A stretch of DNA of 64,000 bases from Xanthoparmelia taractica (GCA_033085395.1 MU853180.1:1-64000); one strand, 5' to 3'; counted from the first letter of the stretch, positions 33,801 to 45,546 are shown. Notes: generated by a model not told the origin, from the letters alone. Numbers and translations: made by a program.

Positions 33801-34731
33801 CATTTGCTCGACTCAGTATGTCATGTATTATTATCAAACTACCAAACCCCTACCTCCCTAATGAATATGTATTTCAACTACAACTCTCAGGTGGTGGATC
33901 TTGTATTGTATTCCACTATATCATTTACTTCCAGGACATCGCTACTTCGAACCCACACTACCGTCAATCTGAGAAAGAGAACCATGAAGTGCCCGCCAGG
34001 ACAGGCGAAAGATTGCATAGGCCCGCACTCTGAACATACATAAAGCAGTACCTATTTGCTATACTCCAAACATCCTCCCACAACCCACTTATATACACCA
34101 TCTCATTGCCAACATAGCTTAAAGAGAAAAGATCTTTCTTGTAGAAACTCTCAATGGATGACAAGCTACCTCAATTGCTCAGACAAGGATTCTGAGACAA
34201 ATCCAACTACACCCTGACGATTTCCTCATCGACTTGATCTAGAGTATCGGTGATGGATATGTTAGAAATAACCGGTCAGTGTGCTGGTGAGCTCCACTGC
34301 CGGATCCTGGACTCGAGGGCCTTTTTCTCGCTTTGGGTGCACACGCCAAAGGTTCCAGTAACTAACCGTCTGGAGTACACCTTGAAGGGGGGACTTTTCG
34401 TGGAGTGTATAGATGATCAGGTTCTTGCTACGGGAAGATTCTACATGCCTAAATATCTTGAGGTACCATACATGATTCGAATTTGCTAGACGAACGCCGT
34501 CTGTTCTAGCAGCGAGCAGGAGGATTTAATATGCCGTGATACTCCGACCGTGTAGTCAGGATGATTACAAGGAAAAACGAATACACTCTCTATTCGTTGC
34601 AGTCTCAGTGTTATGAAAACATCCTTTGGCGTCATTACAGCACACATCACCCATTGACGGTTCAATGCCACCACGGCAGACAGCTTCCTCGCATTCCCCC
34701 TCCCACTACCACACCCACACATAAATGGAGC
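33801..34731. other. Intergenic region
   Basis: Lies between convergent genes (NLR plus, C2H2 factor minus). Several short ORFs occur on both strands; none shows a domain or a plausible splice structure. Confidence 0.5.
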
Positions 34732-36018
34732 TCACACCACCGACTCTAACCTACTCGGATAATCATGCAAAAGCCGCATATGCCTCAAGCAATTATCACT
34801 CCTTGCAAAGCCCCTGCTCGCATACTCGCAGTCGCGATACTCACACAAAGACCTGCCCTCCGCTCCAAAGGCGCCGTGGCAGCTAGACATATGACGCTTC
34901 AGATCGCGCGCGCGGTAGAACCCTTGGGATCCGCAACCAGCAACGTCGCACTTGTAGGCACGGCTGTGGGTTTTGAGATGTTTACTGCTCGGCTCATCAG
35001 CTTGCTTCACATGTGGAAAGAGATCGTTGATCCATTGGGACTTACGTGAGCTCACAGCGTCTCATGAAAGTCTTCGGGCATTCAGGACATGAGTGTGGCT
35101 CCGTGTGTTTGGATGGGGGGCCTCGGGGCTTCCTTCTGCGGTGTGCAGGTTCCGGTCTGCGAGCTTCACAGTTGCTGGGTTGGTTGGCTGCGGCGTAGTT
35201 TTCGGTTAGTTGAAGGCTGAGATCCGAAAATGGATGCGGTGATACTGATGATGCTGGGCTATCTGGTGAGATGCTTGTCCCGGAACTATTGACCGAGGTG
35301 TTATAACCGAAACCGGTGCTTCCTTCGATTGAATTTGATTGGAAGGAAGCTGCGTCGAATAGCATAGGAGGAAATCTCTGGACCGTAGGGAAGTGATCGC
35401 CCTCTGACAAGAGTAGCTGCTCGGATGTGGGAGCCACGGAGAAAACGTCAAGGGAAGGGAACTCAGGGTCGGTGGCTTCCCACCAATCGCTTGGGAGACT
35501 GGGTACTGATTCCTGGTCTTGATCGTCGATCTAGAGGTCGTCAGCAGTGTTTCACTCCTCTCATTGAACGGCGGTAGGCTTACGTGTGTAAGTATTTCGG
35601 GTGTGCTGAGACTCTCTGAACTAGCCGAGGCGACATGATTGAAGGACGAATAACTTTGTGAATCGTGCGGTGACTTTAGCTTTGAGTCGCACAAGGACAG
35701 CTTCTGAGGATCGAAATGATGAGTTGCGCCGAGGGCCGGGGACAAAGGTCCCTGCCGAATTATGGGTGGTGATACGGGAGAAATTTGGTAGGGACTTCTA
35801 TGCCCGGCCCTCGGACAACAAGAATCGCACGATAAACACCCTCCCTTCGCGGTCACGATCGTCGAGGAGATAAGTTCATTAGCCAAATTATTATTGACGA
35901 TTATTTGGCTAATGAGCTCATCAACACGACGGTCGTGATCGCGAACTTCTACTTCGTCATTGAAGTTAGAGATCGCGAATGTGCGGAGATAAGTCCCCGC
36001 AGGACAACAATGCTCAGA
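34732..36018 (-). CDS. C2H2 zinc-finger transcription factor, start not found
   Basis: Three exons can be read: 34732-34984, 35046-35530 and 35584 to at most 36018, with introns of 61 and 53 bp. The first finger is split by an intron and is perfect when joined (CPECPKTFMRRCELTKHLKTH). A second finger follows (CDVAGCGSQGFYRARDLKRH), and a third, less regular one (CEYRDCEYASRGFARSDNCL...H). The middle has an acidic, aromatic patch DWWEATDPEFPSLDVFS, possibly for activation; the rest is Ser/Pro-rich and disordered. The 5' exon is open from 36018 (preceded by an acceptor-like TTTTTAG) but has no ATG. Either an upstream exon supplies the start, or translation begins inside exon 2 at MLFDAASF. An imperfect inverted repeat lies within the first exon. 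Confidence 0.75.
35848..35943. repeat. Imperfect 41-bp inverted repeat
   Basis: Arms 35848-35888 and 35903-35943 are separated by 14 bp. The innermost 12 bp are perfect (CATTAGCCAAAT / ATTTGGCTAATG); outer parts match with about eight differences. It lies in the 5' exon of the C2H2 factor gene, where both arms read as similar peptides (DELISQ and NELISS). Confidence 0.8.
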
Positions 36019-36862
36019 CTAAAAACAGGGTGTAATATTTATCGTGCACACCGGTGGCGATGGTGATGGCGGCGGTGGTGGCAGGTGAAACAAGTAGAGT
36101 GAGACCAGATGACCGGCGGAACCACCCCTCGTCGGATGCCAAAAATATTATGGCTGCCAGTGACTACCTGGAATCAGACATGAAGCGAAGAGATCAAAAG
36201 ACTGAAGCATGCCCCGGTGGGCTACTGTGCGAATGCCCGAAGGTCTAAGGGAACGGAGAAAGAGAAGGAGGAAAGAGAAGGAGTAAAACGCAGACAATAT
36301 ACCCTCGGGAGGCCTCCAAAGCTATTAAATATCTGGAGCGGAAGGCCTCCCCTAGACCAAGACGGGTTAGTCCGTATGTACGAATCTATCAAGGCTGAAA
36401 GGCTGAGTTGAGGTGCCTCCGTCATAACGTCTTTCTTTAAGAGGCTAATCCCACAAATTCCCTTAACGGACAATTTCAAACCAGAGAGGCCCGACACTTT
36501 CGAGTCGTAGTATCGCGCGCCTGTGTTCGGCGAGCGATTGTATCCATTGCATCAGAATTGAAGCTCCCTTGTGGGAGGCCTCTTACAACCGACCTGAAAG
36601 TCTCCGCTAGACTGCGGTTGGTTATTCCGTATGCACAAGAAACATCATGTTTGAAAGGCTGAGATTGAGGGCCTCTGAGCCTATCTTTGTGACTGGCCAA
36701 ATTTCCAACCCACACTCTCATTATCTCATAGAGAGTCACGACACCTTCGAGCCGCAATGCTGCCTGTTCTGTTCGACCACTGTTTATATCAAGCTCCTTA
36801 GTGGCAATGCTTCTTCACAGGAGGCCTCAAAAATGTGAGACTCAACCGCAGGTTGGAGGCCT
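36019..36862. repeat. Diverged direct repeats with GAGGCCTC palindromes
   Basis: Two diverged copies of about 250 bp follow each other (about 36369-36615 and 36624-36870). Shared blocks are TCCGTATG, GAAAGGCTGAG, CGACAC(T/C)TTCGAG and GAGGCCTC. The exact 8-bp palindrome occurs at 36309, 36575, 36821 and 36856, with one-mismatch forms near 36342, 36922 and 37002. No gene is supported in this stretch. Confidence 0.6.
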
Positions 36863-37690
36863 CTAACAATTGACAAATGACATTGGAGCCTCCCTTTGGT
36901 CAGGATTCGCTTCATGCAATCGAAGGCCTCTCGAAGATGAGCACTCGTGTGCTCGGCATGCTGGTTGTAAATCAGAAAGGAACTGCGAAGATAGGAGGTG
37001 GCCTCCCAAACTGCGAGGATCGTTGCGGGCCTCCTTGAAGCTCTTAAGATGGGCAAGTACGTCGTAGAGATGCGTTACCAGCACGTCTGCTCTTTCATGT
37101 GTACGGATCAAACAGTGACGAGCCAATCTCTGGTTATTCGAGAATTCGTTCCCTCTTCTTGTCTCTATCACCGCAGTCAACATGCCGTAAGACGCCCTCA
37201 CTTCTTCTCTGACCCTTGTCACTAACAGACCGGATCTCCCAGGTCGAACTCCTCCCAGCTCACCCAAGCCAACCTGGCTTCTCATCAAATCAGCAAGATC
37301 ACAGAGGGCACCAACCCAGAGAAGCAGACAATGCAACGGTTTCGCCAAGAGCATGATCAATATCGTCACTTCCTCGTGACAGGAGACACAAAAGATCGAA
37401 ACGAGCAGACCGCAAAGCATCAAAGCGCGAACGGAGGCACTCCAGGTAATAGACCATCGATACCGAATATCTGAAGACTGCTGATATGACTTGTAGATCG
37501 AGAGCCCAAGTTGTGACCTTTTGCAGGAATGGACCGGCGGAACGTATGATTGGAGGTGCGCATCGTGCCGTTGTCCCATATAGAAGCTTTGACACAACGT
37601 GGCTGGAGCCTCGTCGGCTAGGAGTCTGTCTCGAGCATCCTTGTGGCGAATGTGCGTAGGGTACTTCGGAGTACGGAATAGATGGATCAT
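36863..37690 (-). CDS. Orphan ORF, possible membrane protein
   Basis: An uninterrupted 275-residue frame starts with ATG at 37690. Residues about 88-130 form one or two hydrophobic segments (LMLCGLLVSIFCVSC and ILIMLLAKPLHCLLLWVGAL). The C-terminal half is charged and ends inside the GAGGCCTC repeat zone. A frame this long is unlikely by chance in DNA of this composition, but I recognise no family and no conserved motif. It may be a lineage-specific gene or a fortuitous ORF over a decayed repeat. Confidence 0.4.
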   Translation of the reverse strand: MIHLFRTPKYPTHIRHKDARDRLLADEAPATLCQSFYMGQRHDAHLQSYVPPVHSCKRSQLGLSIYKSYQQSSDIRYRWSITWSASVRALMLCGLLVSIFCVSCHEEVTILIMLLAKPLHCLLLWVGALCDLADLMRSQVGLGELGGVRPGRSGLLVTRVREEVRASYGMLTAVIETRRGNEFSNNQRLARHCLIRTHERADVLVTHLYDVLAHLKSFKEARNDPRSLGGHLLSSQFLSDLQPACRAHECSSSRGLRLHEANPDQREAPMSFVNC

Positions 37691-38741
37691 CAAATAGCAG
37701 AATTCAAAGCATTAGTGGAGTCAACAACACGGAGCTTTGGAAGTTCCATACCAGTCCACTCGACTCATTGCTTGATCCATAACATTGACCCCAAACGTCA
37801 AAACATCAAACAAATTTAGTACTCCCGGGCCTCCAGCGTGACCTACCCACAGAATCACCAATGTAGCGCTTCTCCAGCAACCTCCCCACTTCCCCCTCCC
37901 ATAATCCCGACAACCCCCCTTCACAAAGCCATACTCCCACTTCTAGCTCCTCACCCCCCTCTGCTCCATCCCTACAGATCGTACTCATACCCGATGCCCA
38001 CTATCCAACCTACCTACCTACCTAAAATGGCCTCTATTTCTACAACGTGCCGATAGTACTCGTACAACTCCGAATCGCCAAAGCCCAACCCCCCTAGCAT
38101 TATGAGCGAGTGATGCGAGGGTACCTTGGATGCACAAATAAGGTAAGAAAGACAGCTTTCCATCCATATCCCACCTGCCTATATAAGCCCACAACAAAAC
38201 ATAACATACCACACCACACCACTCCCTTGCGCACCCACCCGAGCACATCGAGGGAGAATTCTCACAATATTGCTGGGTAAATAGCAAAGAAAGTCCGCCT
38301 AGAGACTTATTGTACTTGATCAGATGCGTCCTGAAAGCATTATGTTCTCTCACAAGGACAGATCTATAGCATGACGTGTTGATGAATCTGCGAAAGAAAT
38401 TTACGAGGAAAAATGGATGTTATATGTATGACTAGAAAATGAAGCTGGATGCCTGCCTAGTGGAGGCGTCCTTTGGACGCTTGCTCATGGCGCTCATTCC
38501 AATTGCTGAAGGATATTTTTCTGCCACGTTGATATTGAACTCGAAACGGTTAAGCTTTGTTTTCGAGCACCCTGTTCAGTAGCTTTTCATTCGAGCGTGG
38601 GATTTGTCTCGCCAGACAAGACTCCGATATCTCTCCATCAGATCCGTAGTGACGGTATTTCTATACATATGAGTGCTACGCTAACAAGCAATTCCTGTTC
38701 CCACAGTCCCCGTATACTTTCGCACGGAACTAGCACAGTCA
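37691..38741. other. Intergenic region
   Basis: Contains pyrimidine-rich stretches, a CCTA tetranucleotide tandem at about 38009-38024 and CACACC-type runs near 38200-38225. No gene is supported. Confidence 0.5.
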
Positions 38742-40912
38742 TCACCGCCGTCTCCCTCCTCCTCCCCCGTCATCGTCATCGTCATGATGCAACGTGACAC
38801 TGTTGAACTCCTCAAATGGATCCGCCAGTTCCCCTGCCGGCGTCGCAATACCGCTGTCCAGCGGTACCCCCTTCAGCGCGCTTCCAGATATGCCCAGCAT
38901 GCCATCCTTGCTCACGCCACCACCTATACCTGTCCCAGTGCCCATGTCCATGCTACTATTGGACTCTTTGACGTTTCGGAAGTTTACAGTATCAATAGCA
39001 CGGCCTTGGTGAGGGATCATGGGCGGTTTCATGTGACGGAGGAGAGCCCATTGGGTTGAGCGGAAGAATGGATGGCTTTTCACATCTGACGCGCCAGCAC
39101 GGGAGCCGATGCGACGGAGTTCGTCTTTAATGAGGAGTTTGCGGATAAGAGACTTGCAGAGGCTAAAGTCATTGGGTCAGCACTTGGCCCCACAGCTGCA
39201 CATAAGGTGAGGATGCATGGACACACTGTGATATTTGCGGAGCACCAGAATGCTCTGGGAATGGCACGTCATCGCGGAGAATGTTGGCGAATGTCTGATT
39301 TCGGCTTTTGCCCTTGAAGGGTGTGGTGCCGAAGAGCATTTCGTAGACTAGTATGCCGAGCGTCCACCAGTCGACTGCACTGGTATGACCGCAACCTTTA
39401 ATAACTTCGGGTGCAATATATTCTTCCGTACCAACGAAAGAGTTGGTACGAAAATTAGCTATGCAGGATTTTGTGTCGATTGTGGGTAGGGAATTCGGAG
39501 TAGCACCGTTGCGCCCGATGATCATTCTCGGAGCACCGTCAGGGCCGGACTGTTTCGACAGGTCAAAGTCTGACAACATAATGTGACCAGATTGATGTAA
39601 CAGGATGTCTATACTAGTCAGCACAGGGTTTCTGTGGGGAAATCTGCGATACTGACTTTCAGGTTTTAGGTCTCGATAGATAAAACCCATCAGATGTAGA
39701 TATTCGAGTGCTGCTGTGACTTCGCCTGCGTAAAAACGAGCATCGTCCTCTGGAATGCATTTTCCTGGTCTTGTTTGCAGTGCTGCGTCTGTCAGACTCG
39801 TCTTCTTAGAATATGCAGATCCACAACTGACCTCTAAAGAATTCCCCTCCACTGCAGTACTCCATGCATAGGTAAAGATGATCTTCTGACTGGAACGAGT
39901 GATACAATGTAACGATGAACGGGTGGTTGCTGGTAGCTAAGATCTCTTGCTCTGCCAGTGCGCGCTTGATCTTGTTCCTCTTGATCATCTCTTTCTTGCT
40001 CAAGACTGACTCAAAATTAGTAGATTGCTTCGAGGCCAGATTAAGAACTCGGGATGCACCTTTCATAGCATATAATCGACTCGACCGTTTTTCGCGGACA
40101 AGGTACACCTTCCCTACGTCTCCCTTGCCGATCAACTTGATTTTGTCAAAGCTTGCAGGCCCAACCTCCACCTCTCTGACTTTTATCGAATTCGAGCTGT
40201 ATGTCCTCCGAAACGCTATCGATTGCCGTAACTGTCCCGGAGAAGGTAGCTTGCCATCTGCATTCGGTATAGGCAACAGATGACCCGCGTTGTGATCCAC
40301 CACGCTTAACGATGAATCTTCTCCATTCTGCGCCGATGGTTCCTTCCCTATGCCCGCCGAAGATGGTCTCTCGTTGTGTTTCGAGCTTTGGAACAGCCCT
40401 TGAGCGTTGGGAGCAGATGCCACTCTTCGTAATTGCCGAGCCAGCTCTTCCTTCCCTGCTGCTGAAGCCTGATCATTTGCACCGCTCACAGCTTCTACTT
40501 TTGTGTGTACTGGCGTATCTGGTGGTGAAGGAGGCACACTGCTGTCGTTGTGGTGCCTCAATGTTGGAGGTCCTTGGTGCGCAAAATAAGGGTTTGCCAA
40601 CGCTGTTGGTGACATGCCATTCTCCAGAGGATCTCCTTCACTGGCTACTGTTTGTGACCTATTTCGAGTTATGCCACCAAGGAATCGTGATTGTCTGAAG
40701 GACTTTGTCTCGGACTTGGGGGTTGGAAGGCCGTCAGTGCCGATGACAGTGTTGCTTCCCGAGCTGGTGATGCGGAAGAAGTTCTTGATTCTTTGTGGAA
40801 AGTCTTTTGAGCCGTTTGTCTGCCGTGAGGAGCTCGACATGCCAGAAAAGTTCCGCTTCTCATTGTGTACCGCAGGGGAATTCGAGGATGAAGAGCTGAA
40901 GAGCTGGGTCAT
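38742..40912 (-). CDS. AGC protein kinase of the Fpk1/Nrc-2 type
   Basis: Five exons: 40060-40912, 39832-40005, 39657-39782, 39227-39608, 38742-39162, giving 651 residues. Introns are 54, 49, 48 and 64 bp. The 54- and 48-bp introns leave the frame open if retained, but both interrupt invariant kinase motifs (AMK|VLSKKEM and DLKPE|N). The N-terminal 245 residues are Ser-rich and disordered. The kinase domain starts near 252 (FDKIKLIGKGDVGKVYLV) with HPFIVTLYHSFQ, CMEYCSGGEFFR, YRDLKPEN, DFDLSKQ (DFD replaces DFG, as usual here), an activation-loop insert, and FVGTEEYIAPEVI. The C-terminus contains DPFEEFNSVTLHHD. Relatives are Neurospora NRC-2 and yeast Fpk1/Kin82, which activate phospholipid flippases and control polarised growth; the role here is inferred. 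Confidence 0.9.
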
Positions 40913-41639
40913 TGTGGCGAGCTGATTTACTCAGGGTTGGAACCCTCCGAGTAGTAGTCGTAGCTTCAAAATTTGTGGAGATAATATGGGTTTCAAAGAA
41001 GTTTTTTTTTCTCTCGATATGATCTTGGAGGAATGTAGATCAATGCATTGGTGGGCCCATGATGGGTGCGGACTTGGCTGGATTGCCCAGTTGGTAAGGG
41101 CCGTAAGCTGTGCAGCTGGCCTGATGTTGTTAAAAGATGAGGGTGAGATTCAAAAAAGGAGTGGTATTCTTCTGGAATGCTTCCCAAAATATGAAGCCAG
41201 GTACCATGTGTAACTGCTCACTAATTCAAAGGACAGGGGTTCAGGCGGGCTTGCTGTGGTGGGGTCCGGTGGCGGAAATCGGGAGCTCGATGCGGTCCCC
41301 TAATACGAAAAGCAACCTTCATTCGGCTCAAAGTAGATACTCTATATCACTAACATGGCAAGCATCCAGAGAGTAACACTTCTTTCACACGATAAAATAG
41401 TGACATTCATGTTTATCAAGCCTGGCCATCGATCGAAGGCTTGATCTTTCTACGCGCCCAAATCAGGCTTGCGGGGTATCCTAGGGAATCTACCTAGGCC
41501 GGAGAATGAACCCCTACGGGAAGCTGCGGTCAATAGAAGACCGACTGTGCTGACGCTACTTCATGGAAGATGTGTAATATTTAATTGCACATTTTGTTTG
41601 GCTCATGATATACACGCTAAGCATAGCTATCGCACGGTA
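40913..41639. other. Intergenic region
   Basis: Upstream region of the kinase gene and 3' side of ARP3, both minus strand. No supported gene. A GCCTAGG-like inverted stretch near 41475-41500 is unremarkable. Confidence 0.5.
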
Positions 41640-43219
41640 TCACGTACTGCCTGGCCCTCCTATCAGGTTGAATCTTCTCACGATGCTCGGCCCAATCTCA
41701 TCATACTCTGCTTTGGTATGACAGTAACTCCTGAACTCAGGCGTCTGCCCCAGCAAGCTCCCTCCGAACCATGGGCCATGCCGTTGCCTTTTATGCGTCA
41801 CAACCTGCACTTCCAGACCACCACTTTTCTTTCCACCACTTCGGACCTCGGATGCTCGAATTCTCGCGTCCACCATGTGCTTAATATCCCGCTGTAATCG
41901 TCTGCCGAAATCTTTGTATAGTGTGGAGCCACCTGAAAGCACAATGTTCTTATAGAGACCTCTCCTAACATCTATTGGCGACGATTGAATCACACCATCC
42001 ACAACAGTAGGTAATGGAGTGAGAAAGTCGGAAGAGTAAATTTCCGGATTGAAGAAAATCTCAGGCGCCAGGAAACGCTCATATCCGACATCCACAGTAA
42101 CGCTCCGTCCGTTCGGCAAAGTAACCGTATGTTTTAGGAATCGATCTGGCTCCCTGTCGAACCTCGAAAATTCCTTGACTATATCCGGACATACATAACA
42201 ATATTCCTCTTTGACCTTCTCTGCGGTCTTCAAGCTGCTGTCTGGTTCCCCACGGTCTCGGAGTAGGGACTGTATAAAGTATGTGATGTCTCGGCCTGCG
42301 ATAGGTATGCTTTTGATAGAGCTTCCGATAACATATCCTTCTGCCACCGGTATGACGTGCGTTACTCCATCTCCTGAGTCGATAACAGTGCCGGTCAACG
42401 AACGATCTGAGACCTTGGAAGACGTCCACGAGGCTGCTAGCGCAAGGACAGCTTGTACGGCTATGTAGAGACCGGCGCAATTGAAGGACTCAAACATGAT
42501 CTCAGCAGTATTCTCTCGGTTCTCTGGTGGGTTTAATGGCTATACACCGTCAGTGGTGACACTTGGCTCCAGCTCGAAGGAACGTACAGGTTCCGTGAGT
42601 AAGAAGTAGTGGTCTTCCGGTTCGACGCGGAGGTATTTAAAGATCGAGTTGGACCAGAAGCGTTCCATGTAATCCTACGTACGTTAGGTGGTGTATCCCT
42701 TGCGCAAAGTTTGGAAAAACATACCCAGTTCTCAACTTGTCCATGCCGTACAGGATAATGTATGCCATAGCCTACCATAGTCAGCTTAGAATCAATGCCC
42801 CTCCATTTCTTTTTCATACCAGGCCCACTCGCGGCAGCCAATGCCTCGTCTCCAATAAAGAAATCCAGGTCCTCAGTTCCTCTCTTCGCGGACAAAGCAC
42901 CACCAGAACCGGCTCCCCCAGTGAGGAACGAGGGCTTATTCGCGACGGCTGGCCTGCCAGACCCAGATCCACCAGCTCCTCCAGGACCGCCTTTCGTTGC
43001 TATTGCTGTTGGAAAAACGAAGGAAGGAGAATCATTGCCCGCAAAACCTTAGAGAAATCAGGATCGAGCGCAGATTGTATAATTCCTATGCTTGGAGAAC
43101 TCACCAAGCTTTGAGAAGCCTGTTCCACTGCTCTAATATCAGTACATCGAGGCCTACACAATTGTAGATGGGTTCCATGCATACTTGTCAATGACAACGG
43201 CCGGCGTTTGCGATGCCAT
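41640..43219 (-). CDS. ARP3: Actin-related protein 3 (Arp2/3 complex)
   Basis: Six exons: 43185-43219, 43105-43127, 42820-43047, 42725-42771, 42588-42674, 41640-42539. Introns are 48-57 bp and all phases agree, giving 439 residues, the usual size of fungal Arp3. The protein starts MASQTPAVVIDN; exon 2 is a 23-bp microexon that completes the nucleotide-binding loop NGTGFSKLGFAGNDSPS. Then come a Gly-rich fungal insert (KGGPGGAGGSGSGRP), YGIHYPVRHGQVENW, MERFWSNSIFKYLRVEPEDH, MFESFNCAGLYIAVQAVLAL, GTVIDSGDGVTHVIPV and the end FRSYCHTKAEYDEIGPS. Arp3 forms the branched-actin nucleator with Arp2 at endocytic patches. It is divergent from KCS1 across 2.3 kb. Confidence 0.96.
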
Positions 43220-45494
43220 GATTGCTTAAATCGTTGCCTGAAGGCTATGAAAATCAAATCTTTCACTTCAAATGTCTAGGCATAGCACAACAAGATGCTA
43301 CCTCTTGTCCATCACTGTATCCTGTTTGCATAGGCATCAGTAACGTGGGAAGGCCCCACTGTCGCTTAAAGCACAGCAATGTTTGTACAGCCGCGCGTCA
43401 AATCGGGTCCGGTCAATTAATCATCCGTGCCCCTGCGCAAAAGCCGACACGAAATATATTCCTTTGCAGCACACCGGGTCAAACAACTGTCTGTCTCTAC
43501 GGAATGGCTGTAAGTATTTTTGTAATCCTCTCAGCCAGACTACACCCTCATGTAGTATGCGCTCTGGGTCCAAATACTGACTTGACACAGTCGGTCCCAG
43601 TAAATCCGCGGCCTATGCTGCAGTCACTGTATGTGTACTTTGCTCTGACCCCCTATAGTATCCCCGCTGCTTCAATGCGTCCTTCCGTTCGGTTTTCGAC
43701 CTATATCTCGTTATGAAGCTTTTGCGCCTAAGTGAGACTGCAGGCTAACGGTTCTGCTCTCTAACAGTGTCAACGAGCCAGTCATAATCCGTCTCAAATG
43801 GGGGCAGACCGAATATCATGGTCGCCTGATAAGCGTTGACTCGTACATGAATATCCAGCTTTCGAATACGGAAGAGTACATTGATGGAAAGAGCACAGGT
43901 ACCTTGGGGCAGGTCCTGATACGGTAGGCTAGGAACCTGAGGGCGGCCAAAGCGCGTTTAGCATGTAAATTACAATGCTGATTCGTTGGGTGTCTAGGTG
44001 TAACAACGTCCTTTGGATATCAGGTGGGAAGGGTATGAAGCAGGAGGATGTCTCGATGGAGGGATAGAGAATCATGGGAGGTCCAAGGAGTGAGATGGAT
44101 GAGTGATAGAATACCTTAGCTCATTGTGATAAAAGATGGACAATGATCGGCATTTGTCAGAGGACGAGCGAAGATCGGACTTTAAAAAGGTTCAAGCGTC
44201 ACGACCGTCACAGAGAATGGCCCTGGGCGCCTTGCTAATGATACCCATACTTCACAACTCCTCCAGTCTCCCCCTACTCGTGATACTGCCTCTTGTCCTC
44301 CAAGTGGTAATGCTCCACGAATATTGGCGTTACCTTGACGCCTCACTTTGCCCTGTTCAGCATGCTTGTAACAGTTGGTCGACGGCTTACGCACGTCAGA
44401 ACACCACCGGGCTGTATTGTTGATTCAATTAAGATTCAATTAACCATGGCTTAATGAAACTAGCTCACAACTGCAAGTCCCATTTTCCTCGAAGCTTGCC
44501 ATCCAAGACAACGAGAGGATTGATATCTATGACCGCTAGCAGTTACTTGTTCAATACGTTAATATCATTGTCAACCCGAAGCTCGTGAAGTCGGTACTCC
44601 TCTAGTGATTGCTCGGGACGCCCCGACCCCGAGTATCAGCGGCTTGATATCCTGCCCTGGCTGCACATTGAGTGGGGAAAATGAAGGATCTTACTGCGAC
44701 GCAGGTCCGAGCTTTGAACAGATTGCACGGCCAAAAATTAAATCAAGATAGAATTCTTGATTGGACTCACTCTATAGGTTTGCGCTTTCAGTTGGTTACT
44801 ATGCTTGAAAGCCGACATTTAGGCGTTTTGGAAGAGATCGTCAAAACGCTAGAGAATATTCAACTTCTTGGGAAGTCCTCGGACTATTACAGAAGGCCGT
44901 ACTTATAAGTGATGACACGTCTAAGATGCGGAACCAAAATAGCAAGGCGCGCGTTGACACTGCAAGGGCGAACAAAACACGAGGGCACGTTGGGGAACGA
45001 TTGGCAGCGAGGCGCTATTGGGAGCAGGGGCTTTGAACCGTAAGTCAGTAACCTAGCCTCACTGCATGAGCGATAAAACGGACATGCGACCCAGACAGTT
45101 TGAGCACTTTGATTCCAGACAAGGCTCCGTATTTTCATCCAGCGGAGGTCGGACAACTCTCTGTGCTCCTTCCGGGCTGCCGCATCCCCTGCCTGACCCC
45201 TTTGAAACATTCCCAGCAATTAGATCGTCAATATCCCCTGGGTAGAGCAACCTGTAGAACAGCAATTGGAGAAACGTGGTCGTCAGAGAGGTGTAGATTA
45301 GAGCGTTTGAGGAATCCAGGAACAGGCCGCCAAAAAAAAAGCGGTCAACAAAGGAACCAAGATCCTTGCGGAACTTGCCCCGCCCGCCGTTGAGCCCTAC
45401 GGAATCCATATCTCCAACCATATCTTATATCTTTCAATCCTTTCCTCCTCCCCACTAATGAAGGCTTCTCAAGCCGCTTATCAATGTGCAACTC
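43220..45494. other. Long divergent intergenic region ARP3 / KCS1
   Basis: 2.3 kb between two start codons on opposite strands. It must contain both promoters and probably a long KCS1 leader. Pyrimidine-rich tracts lie near 45435-45465. Short ORFs are present, one listed separately; no domain is visible. A B-box-like GGTTCAAAGCC on the minus strand near 45030 is not part of a foldable tRNA. Confidence 0.5.
44681..44908 (+). CDS. Doubtful small helical ORF
   Basis: A 75-residue ATG ORF (MKDLTATQVRALNRLHGQ...) with a heptad-like, helix-prone sequence and no known motif. It lies alone inside the ARP3/KCS1 intergenic region. It could be a small gene, a leader ORF of KCS1 or chance. Confidence 0.18.
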   Translation: MKDLTATQVRALNRLHGQKLNQDRILDWTHSIGLRFQLVTMLESRHLGVLEEIVKTLENIQLLGKSSDYYRRPYL

Positions 45495-45546
45495 ATGTCA
45501 AATTCTTTTCCTGCTTCAGAAGAATCCTCACCCTCTTATTCAGTGA
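45484..45546 (+). promoter_or_regulatory. Upstream ORF overlapping the KCS1 start
   Basis: An ATG at 45484 opens a 20-codon frame (MCNSCQILFLLQ...) that ends at 45546 and overlaps the presumed KCS1 ATG at 45495 in another frame. If the transcript starts upstream, it could reduce KCS1 translation. Whether this leader is transcribed is not known. Confidence 0.4.

Noticed and set aside
43222..43716. 164-codon plus-strand ORF upstream of ARP3
   Set aside because: No domain and no splice context, and it occupies the ARP3 5' region. Composition looks random.
45010..45060. Possible tRNA B box (GGTTCAAAGCC, minus strand)
   Set aside because: The flanking bases do not form a T stem, and no matching A box or acceptor stem is present.
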